Of a stretch of 64,000 bases of DNA, positions 37,187 to 45,515 are shown in pieces. The DNA comes from an uncultured Pelagibacteraceae bacterium. GTDB lineage: Bacteria > Pseudomonadota > Alphaproteobacteria > Pelagibacterales > Pelagibacteraceae. The stretch covers positions 25,038 through 89,037 of the forward strand of contig CACOQN010000005.1 in the NCBI GenBank assembly GCA_902629285.1, given 5' to 3'. The translations under genes and the position numbers were made by a program. The notes below the pieces were generated by a model. That model did not search any database. It worked only from the letters and a program-made list of their open reading frames with translations, and was not told where the DNA came from. Numbering within the stretch: the first letter of the stretch is position 1; every line of letters begins with the position of its first letter.

Positions 37187-37690
37187 ATGAATATTATTAT
37201 TTATCTACTGGTAATTTTAGTCATCTTATATTTTTTATTAAGATGGTGGTCAAATATTTCTCCAAAAAAAATGTCAAAAGGAGTAAGGCTGATAACAATT
37301 TTATTATTGGCTTTATTAGCAGTTTTATTTGCTATTGGTGGAAAATTTTTACTCACATTGCCATTAACTCTTGCTAGCCTTGCTTTAGTTAAACTTAAAG
37401 GTTTATCATTGATACAACTGATTTCTCTTTATAGGCTTATTCAAACTTTAAGAAATTCTGGAAGATTTTCATTTAATCAATATCAAAATAATAACTCTTC
37501 ATCATTATCAATATCTGAGGCATATAAGATTTTAAATTTAGATATTAATAAAAAACCGACCAAAGAGGCACTAAACAAAGCTTACCAAAAAATCCAAAAA
37601 AAAATTCATCCTGATATTTCCCCAGAGACCTCTAGATTATCGGCAATAGTTAATGAAGCTAAAGAGATAGTTTTAAAGGATATTTCTTAA
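37187..37690 (+). CDS. Membrane-anchored J-domain (DnaJ-like) protein
   Basis: A protein of about 167 residues: a hydrophobic N-terminal half with two or three membrane helices, and a C-terminal truncated J domain (about 105-165, SISEAYKILNLDINKKPT ... KIQKKIHPDIS) containing the HPD tripeptide needed to stimulate Hsp70. This arrangement resembles the TIM14-like membrane co-chaperones of alphaproteobacteria. Start chosen at ATG 37187 with AAGGA just upstream; a TTG at 37157 would lie inside ptrB. It shares TTAA (37687-37690) with the convergent glycosyltransferase gene. Confidence 0.85.
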   Translation: MNIIIYLLVILVILYFLLRWWSNISPKKMSKGVRLITILLLALLAVLFAIGGKFLLTLPLTLASLALVKLKGLSLIQLISLYRLIQTLRNSGRFSFNQYQNNNSSSLSISEAYKILNLDINKKPTKEALNKAYQKIQKKIHPDISPETSRLSAIVNEAKEIVLKDIS

Positions 37691-38649
37691 TTAATTACAG
37701 ATAATAACTTTTCGTAAATCTTATCTGGATTAATTTTATCTTTACCACGAGTATTGTGAGAAACTGTTATTTCTCCATCAGGAATTATTGGATACATGTT
37801 TGTACTGTAAGAACCATAAATTAACGGTGTATCTGCCATCAATGTAATTGTTTTGATTCCTAATGCCGACGATAAATGTGAGAAACTTGTATCATTGCAG
37901 ATTGCAACATTACAATTTTTAATAATAGGTAACGTTTCTTTTATATTAAGTTTATCTAAAGCAACACATTTTTCTTTAAATTTTGAATTATATAATTCTG
38001 TTAAAATCTTTTGTTCATCTTCATTTTTACCTGTAGCTAAAAAAAATCTACTTTTCTTAAAAGTTTCTAATTTTTCCATTACTTTAAAAAAAGTTTTTGA
38101 AGGTATTCTTTTTGTCGGACCAGAACCACCTATACCCAACAAAACATTAAGTTCGTCATGACTTATATTATATTTATGTACTGATTTTTGAACTAGATCG
38201 TTATCAATTTGAATTTCTGGATTTTCATTAGTTTCGATATCTAAATATTTTTTTATCATGGCTCTCGCTGGTTCTGTGATATGTTGATTTTGTTTTTCAA
38301 ATAATGGGTATTGAAAAATTTCTTTAATACCCGCTAATCTAGAAATTAAGTTATATCTCAAAGATGAATTAAAAATAAAAACTTTATCGAAATTATATTT
38401 TTTTATATCAATTGCTAATTTGAAAAATCCTTTTAAACCATCATGTTTTTGATTTAATTTATTATCTCTTTCTAAATGAATTATTTCATCAATATAACTT
38501 GTATAATTTAAAAATTCATTAGCTCTCGAATTTTCTTTTACAAGTAAACTTATAGGTACCTGAAATTTTTTTGAAATAGCTTTAATAAAAGGCAGAAAAA
38601 TTACTGTATCACCTATGCCCATCTTGTTTTGAATAGCTAATATTTTCAT
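37687..38649 (-). CDS. Family 9 glycosyltransferase (heptosyltransferase-like)
   Basis: A protein of about 320 residues with the two Rossmann domains of the GT-B family 9 (ADP-heptose:LPS heptosyltransferases). The N-terminus MKILAIQNKMGIGDTVIFLPF has the acceptor-binding GxGDxxxxxP motif, and the C-terminal domain has LGIGGSGPTKRIP and CNVAICNDTSFSHLSSALGIKTI with the donor-binding Asp. It probably adds a sugar to a lipopolysaccharide core or other surface glycan; the sugar is unknown. The start is set at ATG 38649 because upstream codons lack the conserved N-terminus and would run into the divergent leader. Confidence 0.87.
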   Translation of the reverse strand: MKILAIQNKMGIGDTVIFLPFIKAISKKFQVPISLLVKENSRANEFLNYTSYIDEIIHLERDNKLNQKHDGLKGFFKLAIDIKKYNFDKVFIFNSSLRYNLISRLAGIKEIFQYPLFEKQNQHITEPARAMIKKYLDIETNENPEIQIDNDLVQKSVHKYNISHDELNVLLGIGGSGPTKRIPSKTFFKVMEKLETFKKSRFFLATGKNEDEQKILTELYNSKFKEKCVALDKLNIKETLPIIKNCNVAICNDTSFSHLSSALGIKTITLMADTPLIYGSYSTNMYPIIPDGEITVSHNTRGKDKINPDKIYEKLLSVIN

Positions 38650-38698
38650 AATTAATTTATAAACTTTACTAATTAATATTTTTATATAAATTTTTACT

Positions 38699-39583
38699 AT
38701 GAGTAAAATTAAAGGCATTTATGCGGCCTCAATGTCGATCTTAAATGATGATTTGACGCTTGATATTAAAAAAACCATTCTGCACGCAGAAATGGTTATA
38801 GACAATGGTTGTCACGGAGCAGCTATATTTGGAAGCACGGGGCAGGCTCAACTAATTCCTGTCTCAGAAAAAATTAACTTATTAAATCATCTGACTTCAA
38901 GCAAACACAAAGAAAAGTATATTATTGGTACTGGTTTAAATTCTTTAGGTGAAACAATTAACTTAATGAAAGTTTCTAAATCTCTAGGTTTTAATAGATT
39001 CTTAATTATGCCACCTGCTTACTATAAATTTGGAGATAAAGAAGTAATAGAATTTTATAGCAAAATTGTAGAGGTAATTTCTGATTGTGAAATAGTACTA
39101 TATAATTTTGAAAAACTATGTGGTTATAAGTTTAGTAATGAATGTGTTGAAGAATTAGTAAAAAAATATCCAAAAAATATTATTGGTGTAAAAGATAGTT
39201 CTTACAATCTTTTTGAAAACTTAAAAATTGATAATTTTTCAGTTTTACCTGGATCAGAAACTAAATTATTTAAAGGACTTCAATTAGGCTGTTCAGGAAT
39301 TATAACAGCTACATGCAATGCTACATCTGCACTTGCAAGAAAAGTATATGATGATTTCAAAAATGGAAACGATCAAACGGTCAACCAAAATCTTTGTGAT
39401 GTAAGAGCTGAATTTGAAAAATATAATTTAATTTCGGGTTTACACACATACTTTAGTAAAAAAGAAATATATTACAAAAATCTTTTACCACCACTGAGTC
39501 TTTTAAATTCTAAAGATGAATCAGATTTAATCAATAATTTAGAGAAATTAAATTTTTCATTAAAAAATACTAAGGTGGCATAG
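38699..39583 (+). CDS. DapA/NanA-family aldolase, exact substrate unknown
   Basis: A 294-residue class I aldolase/synthase of the dihydrodipicolinate synthase superfamily. The Schiff-base lysine is in NIIGVKDSSYN, a tyrosine in IVLYNFEKL corresponds to the catalytic one, and ALNSLGE/GTGLNSLGETI matches the barrel. The substrate loop reads GSTGQ, whereas true DapA has GTTGE, so it is likely not the lysine-pathway enzyme. It abuts the cyclopropane synthase gene (ATG directly after the stop), an arrangement I do not recognise from elsewhere. Confidence 0.8.
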   Translation: MSKIKGIYAASMSILNDDLTLDIKKTILHAEMVIDNGCHGAAIFGSTGQAQLIPVSEKINLLNHLTSSKHKEKYIIGTGLNSLGETINLMKVSKSLGFNRFLIMPPAYYKFGDKEVIEFYSKIVEVISDCEIVLYNFEKLCGYKFSNECVEELVKKYPKNIIGVKDSSYNLFENLKIDNFSVLPGSETKLFKGLQLGCSGIITATCNATSALARKVYDDFKNGNDQTVNQNLCDVRAEFEKYNLISGLHTYFSKKEIYYKNLLPPLSLLNSKDESDLINNLEKLNFSLKNTKVA

Positions 39584-40774
39584 ATGCAACTAGCTAGATT
39601 TTTAAATAATGTTTTTAAAAAAGATGGATTTATATTAGTTGATGCAAATTTAAAAAGTTACATTATTGGAAACCCAAAAAGTGAAAATCCTATTAAATTA
39701 AAAATATTAAATAAAAATCTTCATTACAAGTTATTAATTCATCCAGATTTATATTTTGGTGAGGCTTATACCGATGGGGAAATAATTATAGAAAATGGAA
39801 CACTAACAGAATTTTTAGACCTTTCTTTAATGAATTTTGGTAGAGAAGATTTAAATTTTTTTAGTTATTTAATAAACAGATTAAGAGGCTCTTATAGATA
39901 CTTAACTAATTTTAATTTTATAAAAAAATCAAGGATGAATGTTTCGCATCATTATGATATTTCAGATGATCTTTATGATTTATTTTTAGATCCTAAAAGA
40001 CAGTATTCATGTGCATATTTTAAAAATGAAACAGATACATTGGAAACTGCTCAAAATAATAAAATTCAACATATAATTAAAAAACTTAACATAAAGCCAA
40101 ACCAAAAAGTTTTAGATATTGGATGTGGTTGGGGCTCTCTTGCAATAGACATTGCTAAAAGTGCTAATTGTGAAGTGACAGGCATTACACTTTCAGAAAA
40201 TCAATTTAATTACTGTAAAAAAAGAGCAAAAGAACTTAATTTAGAAAATCAATTACACTTTAAATTGATGGATTATAGAGAGCTCAATGAAAAATTTGAC
40301 AGAATAGTAAGTGTTGGAATGTTTGAGCACGTAGGAAGAAAATTTTATAGAAAATTTTTTTCACAAGTTGAAAAACTTTTAAAAGATGATGGAGTATCAT
40401 TAATTCATACTATAGGTTCAGTGAATCCACCAAGAGATCCACACCCATGGATCACTAAGTATATTTTTCCAGGAGGTTATACTCCGAGTTTAAGTGAGGT
40501 AACAACACCGATTGAAAAAGCAGGTTTAATCGTTGCAGATATTGAAGTTTTAAGACTTCATTACTCACATACACTAAGACATTGGAAAGAAAATTGTCTT
40601 CGAAATAAAGATAAAATAATTCAAATGTTTGATGAAAGATTTTTTAGGATGTGGGAATTTTATCTTGCTGGTTGTGAGATGGCATTTAAATGGGGCGATC
40701 AAGTTGTATACCAATTTCAATTAACAAAGAATTATTCATCTACACCTGTTACAAGGGACTATATTTATCAATAA
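39584..40774 (+). CDS. cfa: Cyclopropane-fatty-acyl-phospholipid synthase
   Basis: A 396-residue SAM-dependent enzyme that adds a methylene across the double bond of phospholipid acyl chains, altering membrane stability under stress. An N-terminal lipid-binding domain (about 1-100) precedes NVSHHYDISDDLYDLFLDPKRQYSCAYF, the SAM motif VLDIGCGWGSLAIDIA, FDRIVSVGMFEHVGRKFY and HTIGSVNPPRDPHPWITKYIFPGGYTPS, all CFA synthase hallmarks. Length is normal. The start ATG is immediately after the aldolase stop, which suggests cotranscription. Confidence 0.95.
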   Translation: MQLARFLNNVFKKDGFILVDANLKSYIIGNPKSENPIKLKILNKNLHYKLLIHPDLYFGEAYTDGEIIIENGTLTEFLDLSLMNFGREDLNFFSYLINRLRGSYRYLTNFNFIKKSRMNVSHHYDISDDLYDLFLDPKRQYSCAYFKNETDTLETAQNNKIQHIIKKLNIKPNQKVLDIGCGWGSLAIDIAKSANCEVTGITLSENQFNYCKKRAKELNLENQLHFKLMDYRELNEKFDRIVSVGMFEHVGRKFYRKFFSQVEKLLKDDGVSLIHTIGSVNPPRDPHPWITKYIFPGGYTPSLSEVTTPIEKAGLIVADIEVLRLHYSHTLRHWKENCLRNKDKIIQMFDERFFRMWEFYLAGCEMAFKWGDQVVYQFQLTKNYSSTPVTRDYIYQ

Positions 40775-40802
40775 ATAATTGGTAGAAACTAATTCCCTTA
40801 AA

Positions 40803-42029
40803 ATGAAAAAAAAGAAAAAAAAATTAAAAAAAGGTATTTCTAAAAATCGTAGCAAAACCAAAAAAAAAGTAAAAAAAACATCTAAAAAATCAAATAAATT
40901 TAAGATTAAAAACAGATCTATAAAAAAAATTAAAAATCAAAGAAAACAAAAAAATAAAAAAACTAAAAAATCAAAAAAACTAAAACAATTAAAAAGGATT
41001 TCAACAAAATATAAATCTAGAATACCAAAGAAAACAGATTTTATTTTAAAGTTAGTTAACTTTCAAAATTCTTTAAAACCTGAATTTAACTTTAGATTTA
41101 ACTTTGATTTTGAAAAATACATTCAAGCATTTTTTGATAAAATAGCAGATACAATTACACAATATAAAATTCTAAAAAAAGATGAAGCGAGAAGATTAAA
41201 ATTAGAAAAACAAGAAAAAGAAAGATTGGAAAAGATTGAAATTTCGAAGGAAAAACAAAAAGAAGCTGAATTAAAAGTTAAATTAACAGAACAAGCTTTG
41301 AGGGATGAGATTAGACTAGAAAAACAAAGAACAAAAGAAATAAAACTATTCTTAAGAAAAGAACAAGCGCTTTTAAGAATTGAACAAGCAGAAAAACAAA
41401 AACAATTTTTACAACAATTAAAATTAGATAAGCAAATTGAAAAATTTAGAGTTAGAGAGCTAAAAGAATTAGAAAAATTAGAAAAAATTTCTTTAAGAGA
41501 AAAAAGAGAAGACTATGCTGGCTTACAACAAAGAATAGAAAAATTAAAAGAAAAATATCGAATTATTAGAGATCAAAAGATTAGAGAAAGAGTAGAGGCC
41601 TTAGGAGTAAAAATTCAAGGAGACGAAGATAGAGAGACACTATTACAAAAAGAAAAAGAATACACTTTAGCTAGACAAAAAATTGAGTTTGCACTAGAAA
41701 GTTTTTATAGAAGTGCAAGTAGTTTAGTATTCCAACTAAATAAAAGGCACATAACAAGACACATGTCTATGTTTAGATGTATAGATAGAAGATTTGAAAC
41801 AGGAGAAATATTTATTAAATGGGATGAAGCCTCAGATGATGAATGGCTTTTATTAATTTATATAAAAAATAATTCACCCGATGAAGGAATAGTTATTGAA
41901 GATAAAACTAATCCTGAAAAAAATATTTTCCATGAATTTAAAAATAATGAAATATTTAAGGCCTCAGATACGATGGTTGATGCCCTCACCCAGTTAATTG
42001 GTAGAAAAAGAGCCAAAAATATCAATTAA
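40803..42029 (+). CDS. Lysine-rich, coiled-coil protein of unknown function
   Basis: I do not recognise this 408-residue protein. Its first 80 residues hold about 42 Lys/Arg and no acidic residue until position 79, resembling a histone H1-like tail. Residues about 110-290 form a long charged heptad-rich coiled coil rich in Glu, Lys, Gln and Arg. The C-terminal 110 residues look globular, with RHITRHMSMFRCIDRRFETGEIF and WDEASDDEWLLLIYI. There is no signal peptide or membrane segment. Start chosen at ATG 40803; a TTG at 40779 would add eight residues. A small membrane protein gene follows after 30 bp. RNA, DNA or membrane-surface binding by the tail is a guess. Confidence 0.75.
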   Translation: MKKKKKKLKKGISKNRSKTKKKVKKTSKKSNKFKIKNRSIKKIKNQRKQKNKKTKKSKKLKQLKRISTKYKSRIPKKTDFILKLVNFQNSLKPEFNFRFNFDFEKYIQAFFDKIADTITQYKILKKDEARRLKLEKQEKERLEKIEISKEKQKEAELKVKLTEQALRDEIRLEKQRTKEIKLFLRKEQALLRIEQAEKQKQFLQQLKLDKQIEKFRVRELKELEKLEKISLREKREDYAGLQQRIEKLKEKYRIIRDQKIRERVEALGVKIQGDEDRETLLQKEKEYTLARQKIEFALESFYRSASSLVFQLNKRHITRHMSMFRCIDRRFETGEIFIKWDEASDDEWLLLIYIKNNSPDEGIVIEDKTNPEKNIFHEFKNNEIFKASDTMVDALTQLIGRKRAKNIN

Positions 42030-42059
42030 ATTATTCTTTGTAATTAAGTATTATTTATA

Positions 42060-42353
42060 ATGTTATTTTCTACAATATTAATGATTATTCTATATCTAAT
42101 ACTAAAATATGTACTTGCATGGATTAGATTTTTTAACAGTCAAGACTCCAGACTAGGTCAATCAACATGGAGATGGAGTTATGATTATCCAGTAGTTGGA
42201 GAAAGAGATATTTCCGATCTAGATGATAAAATCTTTGTTAGATTAAGAAGAAAAAGGAATAGAGTTATTACTCTTATGTATTCAATTTTATTAATCATGT
42301 TTTTATTGTCTATGTCTTTACTAAGTGAATTTTTAATATTTTTTTTAACTTAG
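42060..42353 (+). CDS. Small two-helix membrane protein, unknown
   Basis: A 97-residue protein not assigned to any family I know. It has an N-terminal membrane segment (about 1-22), a charged middle stretch with SRLGQSTWRWSYDYPVVG and RLRRKRNRV, and a C-terminal membrane segment (about 70-96). It follows the lysine-rich coiled-coil gene by 30 bp on the same strand, which suggests joint expression. It shares TTAG (42350-42353) with the convergent DCC-family gene. Confidence 0.65.
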   Translation: MLFSTILMIILYLILKYVLAWIRFFNSQDSRLGQSTWRWSYDYPVVGERDISDLDDKIFVRLRRKRNRVITLMYSILLIMFLLSMSLLSEFLIFFLT

Positions 42354-42697
42354 CTTTTAAGCTGTTTTTTATTTTTCAAATATAAAAAAAAAGCAATTAT
42401 TTCATATCCATATTTAAAGATTGTGAAAATTATCGGTAATTTAAAAAATTTATATAAAAATTTATATTTCGGAATTTTTTTCCATACAAATAGAAATGCC
42501 TCTGCTCCTTGAATAATCTTACCATTTTCTTTAACATGTAATCTCCTTAATAATTCTTTATCATTTCTTAATGTCTCTTTTTCAGCATCTATATTATTGG
42601 TAATATCTATCCAATCGATATCTTGTATGTTTTCTCTTTTGTACAAGTTAATTTCTGATCTACAGATTTTGCAAGAATTATTAAAATATACTTTCAT
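42350..42697 (-). CDS. DCC-family thiol-disulfide oxidoreductase (DUF393)
   Basis: A 115-residue protein of the DCC (DUF393) family. The N-terminal YFNNSCKICRSEINLYKRE has the CxxC motif of the thioredoxin-like fold; the family name comes from DxxCxxC, and here the first position is Asn-Ser rather than Asp-Gly. ENGKIIQGAEAFLFVWKKIP and a tyrosine-rich hydrophobic C-terminus fit. Role unknown, probably redox. Convergent with the preceding small membrane protein. Confidence 0.83.
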   Translation of the reverse strand: MKVYFNNSCKICRSEINLYKRENIQDIDWIDITNNIDAEKETLRNDKELLRRLHVKENGKIIQGAEAFLFVWKKIPKYKFLYKFFKLPIIFTIFKYGYEIIAFFLYLKNKKQLKS

Positions 42698-42782
42698 TTA
42701 ATTATACTTAGCTTTTAGTGAAAAATTGTACATGCGTAAAATGATCAGTTGAAAATTACCAATAAACTACTATTTATGGCGA

Positions 42783-44195
42783 ATGAGTAATTTTTTTAAT
42801 AAATCTGATTTATCAAGACAGGATGCTGATAAAATAGTATCTGAAACCTTAAAAAATTGTGATGATGGTGAGTTGTATTTAGAAGAGTCAAAATCGGAGT
42901 CAATTTTACTCGATGATAATAAAATTAAGAGTTCAAATTATAATTCTGATTTAGGATTCGGATTTAGAGCTATTTCAAATGAAGTTGTTGCTTACTCTTA
43001 TTCAAATGAAATATCAAAAGACTCATTAAAAAGCTCGTCTGAAAATCTAAAGTCAACTCTTAAGTCAATTAAAGGTAATTATAATCATGAAATATCAAAA
43101 ACAAACAAGAAACTGTATGAAGATATTAATCCAATTGAACAAAAAACTTTGAACTCTAAATTAGAAGTTTTAAATAAAGTAAATGATTTTTTAAGAAAAA
43201 AAGATGGATCAGTAAAACAGGTTACAGCTAGTTTTGCTGGTGAGCAAAAATCAGTCGAAATTATTAGATCAGGTGGAGAATCTATCACTGATGTGCGTCC
43301 ATTAATTAGATTTAATGTATCTGTGATGTTAGAAAAAAATGGCAGAAAAGAAACTGGAGTTTATGGTATTGGTGGCAGACAATCTTATGATGACTATTTA
43401 AAAAATGATAATTGGAAAAATGTTTGCGAGGAAGCTCTAAGAATTGCGTCAGTAAATTTAGAGAGCAAACCCGCACCTGCAGGGGAAATGAAAGTAGTCT
43501 TAGGGCCTGGTTGGCCAGCAATATTAATTCACGAGGCAATCGGACATGGTCTTGAAGGGGATTTCAATAGAAAAAAAACTTCAGCATTTCATAGTCTTAT
43601 GGGCCAAAAAGTTGCTAGTGAGGGAGTAACAATTGTAGATGATGGCACTATAGATAATAGAAGAGGAAGTTTAACTATAGATGATGAAGGAACCCCGACT
43701 GAAAAAACAGTTTTAATTGAAAACGGTATTCTTAAAGGTTTTATGCAAGACAGACATAATGCTCGATTAATGAATACAAAATCAACTGGATCTGGAAGAA
43801 GAGAAAATTATAGACATATTGTTTTACCAAGAATGAGAAATACGATGATGTTAAGTGGCAATCAAACTCAAGAAGAAATGATTAAATCTGTAGACAAAGG
43901 TATTTTTGCTGTAAGTTTTGGAGGAGGGCAGGTAGATATTACCTCTGGAAAATTTGTATTTAATTGTACCGAAGCTTACGAAATAAATAATGGTAAAATT
44001 GGATCTCCAATTAAAGGAGCTACTTTAATTGGTGACGGACCATCAATACTTAAAGAAGTTTCAATGGTAGGAAATGATATGATGATGGATCCTGGTATAG
44101 GAACTTGCGGAAAAGCTGGACAAGGAGTTCCTGTAGGAGTAGCACAACCTTCAATTTTGATTGATAAAATGACTGTTGGTGGAACAAAACTTTAA
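42783..44195 (+). CDS. tldD: Metalloprotease TldD
   Basis: A 470-residue TldD subunit. The zinc motif is ILIHEAIGHGLEGDFNRK (HExxxH), with GxGxCGKAGQGVPVGVAQP near the end. TldD and TldE form a heterodimeric protease whose known tasks include removing leader peptides from modified peptides such as microcin B17 and degrading unfolded small peptides. tldE starts four bases after its stop. Base composition and length are normal. No leader-peptide substrate gene could be identified nearby. Confidence 0.96.
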   Translation: MSNFFNKSDLSRQDADKIVSETLKNCDDGELYLEESKSESILLDDNKIKSSNYNSDLGFGFRAISNEVVAYSYSNEISKDSLKSSSENLKSTLKSIKGNYNHEISKTNKKLYEDINPIEQKTLNSKLEVLNKVNDFLRKKDGSVKQVTASFAGEQKSVEIIRSGGESITDVRPLIRFNVSVMLEKNGRKETGVYGIGGRQSYDDYLKNDNWKNVCEEALRIASVNLESKPAPAGEMKVVLGPGWPAILIHEAIGHGLEGDFNRKKTSAFHSLMGQKVASEGVTIVDDGTIDNRRGSLTIDDEGTPTEKTVLIENGILKGFMQDRHNARLMNTKSTGSGRRENYRHIVLPRMRNTMMLSGNQTQEEMIKSVDKGIFAVSFGGGQVDITSGKFVFNCTEAYEINNGKIGSPIKGATLIGDGPSILKEVSMVGNDMMMDPGIGTCGKAGQGVPVGVAQPSILIDKMTVGGTKL

Positions 44196-44198
44196 AAA

Positions 44199-45515
44199 AT
44201 GATTAAAGATCAAGAATTTTTAAAACTAAAAGCTTCTTATTGTTTAGATTTAGCAAAAAAAATGGGAGCAACAGATGCAAGTGTTACAGTTGGACACACA
44301 ATTTCAGAGACTGTTAATTTTAGAAATAAAAATTTAGAGGCTTCGGATAGATCAGATGGGTTAGCTTTAAGTATTGAAACTTATATTGGAAAAAAGAGAT
44401 CATCAATTTCATCATCAAATTTAATTGATGAAAATATAAAAACATTAGTTGAAAAATGTTATGAAACTACAAAAATTACGCCTGAGGATGAATTTAACTC
44501 TTTGCCAGACAAAAATTTATTAGCACAAAAAGTGAATAATCTTGATTTATATGATCAAACAAGATTTGAAAATGATAAAAAAATTAATTATTTGAATGAG
44601 CTTGAGGAGACTGCTTCTGAACCAGAGAAAATTATAAATACAGAATCAAGCTTCACAGAGAATAAAACAAATTTTATTTTAGCCAATAGTGATGGTTTTT
44701 GTGATGGCTGGAAAAAATCAAGTTTTACAGCTTCTAGTGTCACAGTTGCTAAAGATGAAAATAGTATGGAAAGAGACTATGAATATACTAGTTGTCGCCA
44801 TTTATCTGATATCAAAAAAGCAAGTGAACTTGGAAAAAAAGCAGCCGAACAAACTATAAAAAAATTGAGTCCTAAAAAAATTGGTAGCGAAAAAATTAAT
44901 TTAATTTTTGATAAAAAAATTGCAAAAGGGATGCTAAGTGCTTTTGCAGGAGCTATATCAGCATCGGCAATTTCCCGAGGTACTTCGTTTCTAAAGGATA
45001 AAATTAATCAACAAGTTTTTTCAAAGTTGATTAACGTAGTAGATAAACCTGATATTGTTAAAGGTATTGGCTCTAAATACTTTGACTCTGAAGGAGTAAA
45101 TTCAAAAACTTTAAATCTTGTAGAGGGTGGCTTGCTCAAAAATTATCTTATAGACACTTACAATGGCAAAAAATTGAATTTACAGTCAAATGGAAGAAGT
45201 GGTGGAACAACTAACCTTTATTTTGAAAATGGGAATACTAGTTTTGAGGAGCTCTTAAAAAAAAGCTCAAAAAGTCTTTATATTACCGAAACTATTGGAC
45301 ACGGTAGCAACCTTGTAACTGGAGACTATTCAGTTGGAGCAGCTGGTTATTTAGTTGAAAATGGTGAATTCAAGTATCCTGTTAATGAAATTACTATAGC
45401 TGGTAATTTTAAGGACATGTTTAAAAATATAATTTTAGCAAATGATTTAGAATTTGAATATTCAGTTAATTCACCAACTATGATGATAGAAGGAATGACT
45501 GTTGCTGGAAAATGA
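44199..45515 (+). CDS. pmbA: TldE/PmbA protease subunit
   Basis: A 438-residue TldE (PmbA) protein, the partner of TldD that lacks the zinc motif. Seen: MGATDASVTVGHTISETVNFRNKNLE at the N-terminus, GFCDGWKKSSFTASSV, LNLQSNGRSGGTTNLYF and TETIGHGSNLVTGDYSVGAAGYLVENGE, where the position of the metal-site histidines is replaced. It overlaps the next flavoprotein gene by four bases (ATGA), so the three genes look like one operon. Confidence 0.95.
   Translation: MIKDQEFLKLKASYCLDLAKKMGATDASVTVGHTISETVNFRNKNLEASDRSDGLALSIETYIGKKRSSISSSNLIDENIKTLVEKCYETTKITPEDEFNSLPDKNLLAQKVNNLDLYDQTRFENDKKINYLNELEETASEPEKIINTESSFTENKTNFILANSDGFCDGWKKSSFTASSVTVAKDENSMERDYEYTSCRHLSDIKKASELGKKAAEQTIKKLSPKKIGSEKINLIFDKKIAKGMLSAFAGAISASAISRGTSFLKDKINQQVFSKLINVVDKPDIVKGIGSKYFDSEGVNSKTLNLVEGGLLKNYLIDTYNGKKLNLQSNGRSGGTTNLYFENGNTSFEELLKKSSKSLYITETIGHGSNLVTGDYSVGAAGYLVENGEFKYPVNEITIAGNFKDMFKNIILANDLEFEYSVNSPTMMIEGMTVAGK

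Noticed and set aside
40803..41040. A-rich tract at the start of the coiled-coil gene as a non-coding or frameshifted region.
   Set aside because: The frame stays open for 408 codons into a coiled coil and a globular end, so it is best read as coding despite low complexity.
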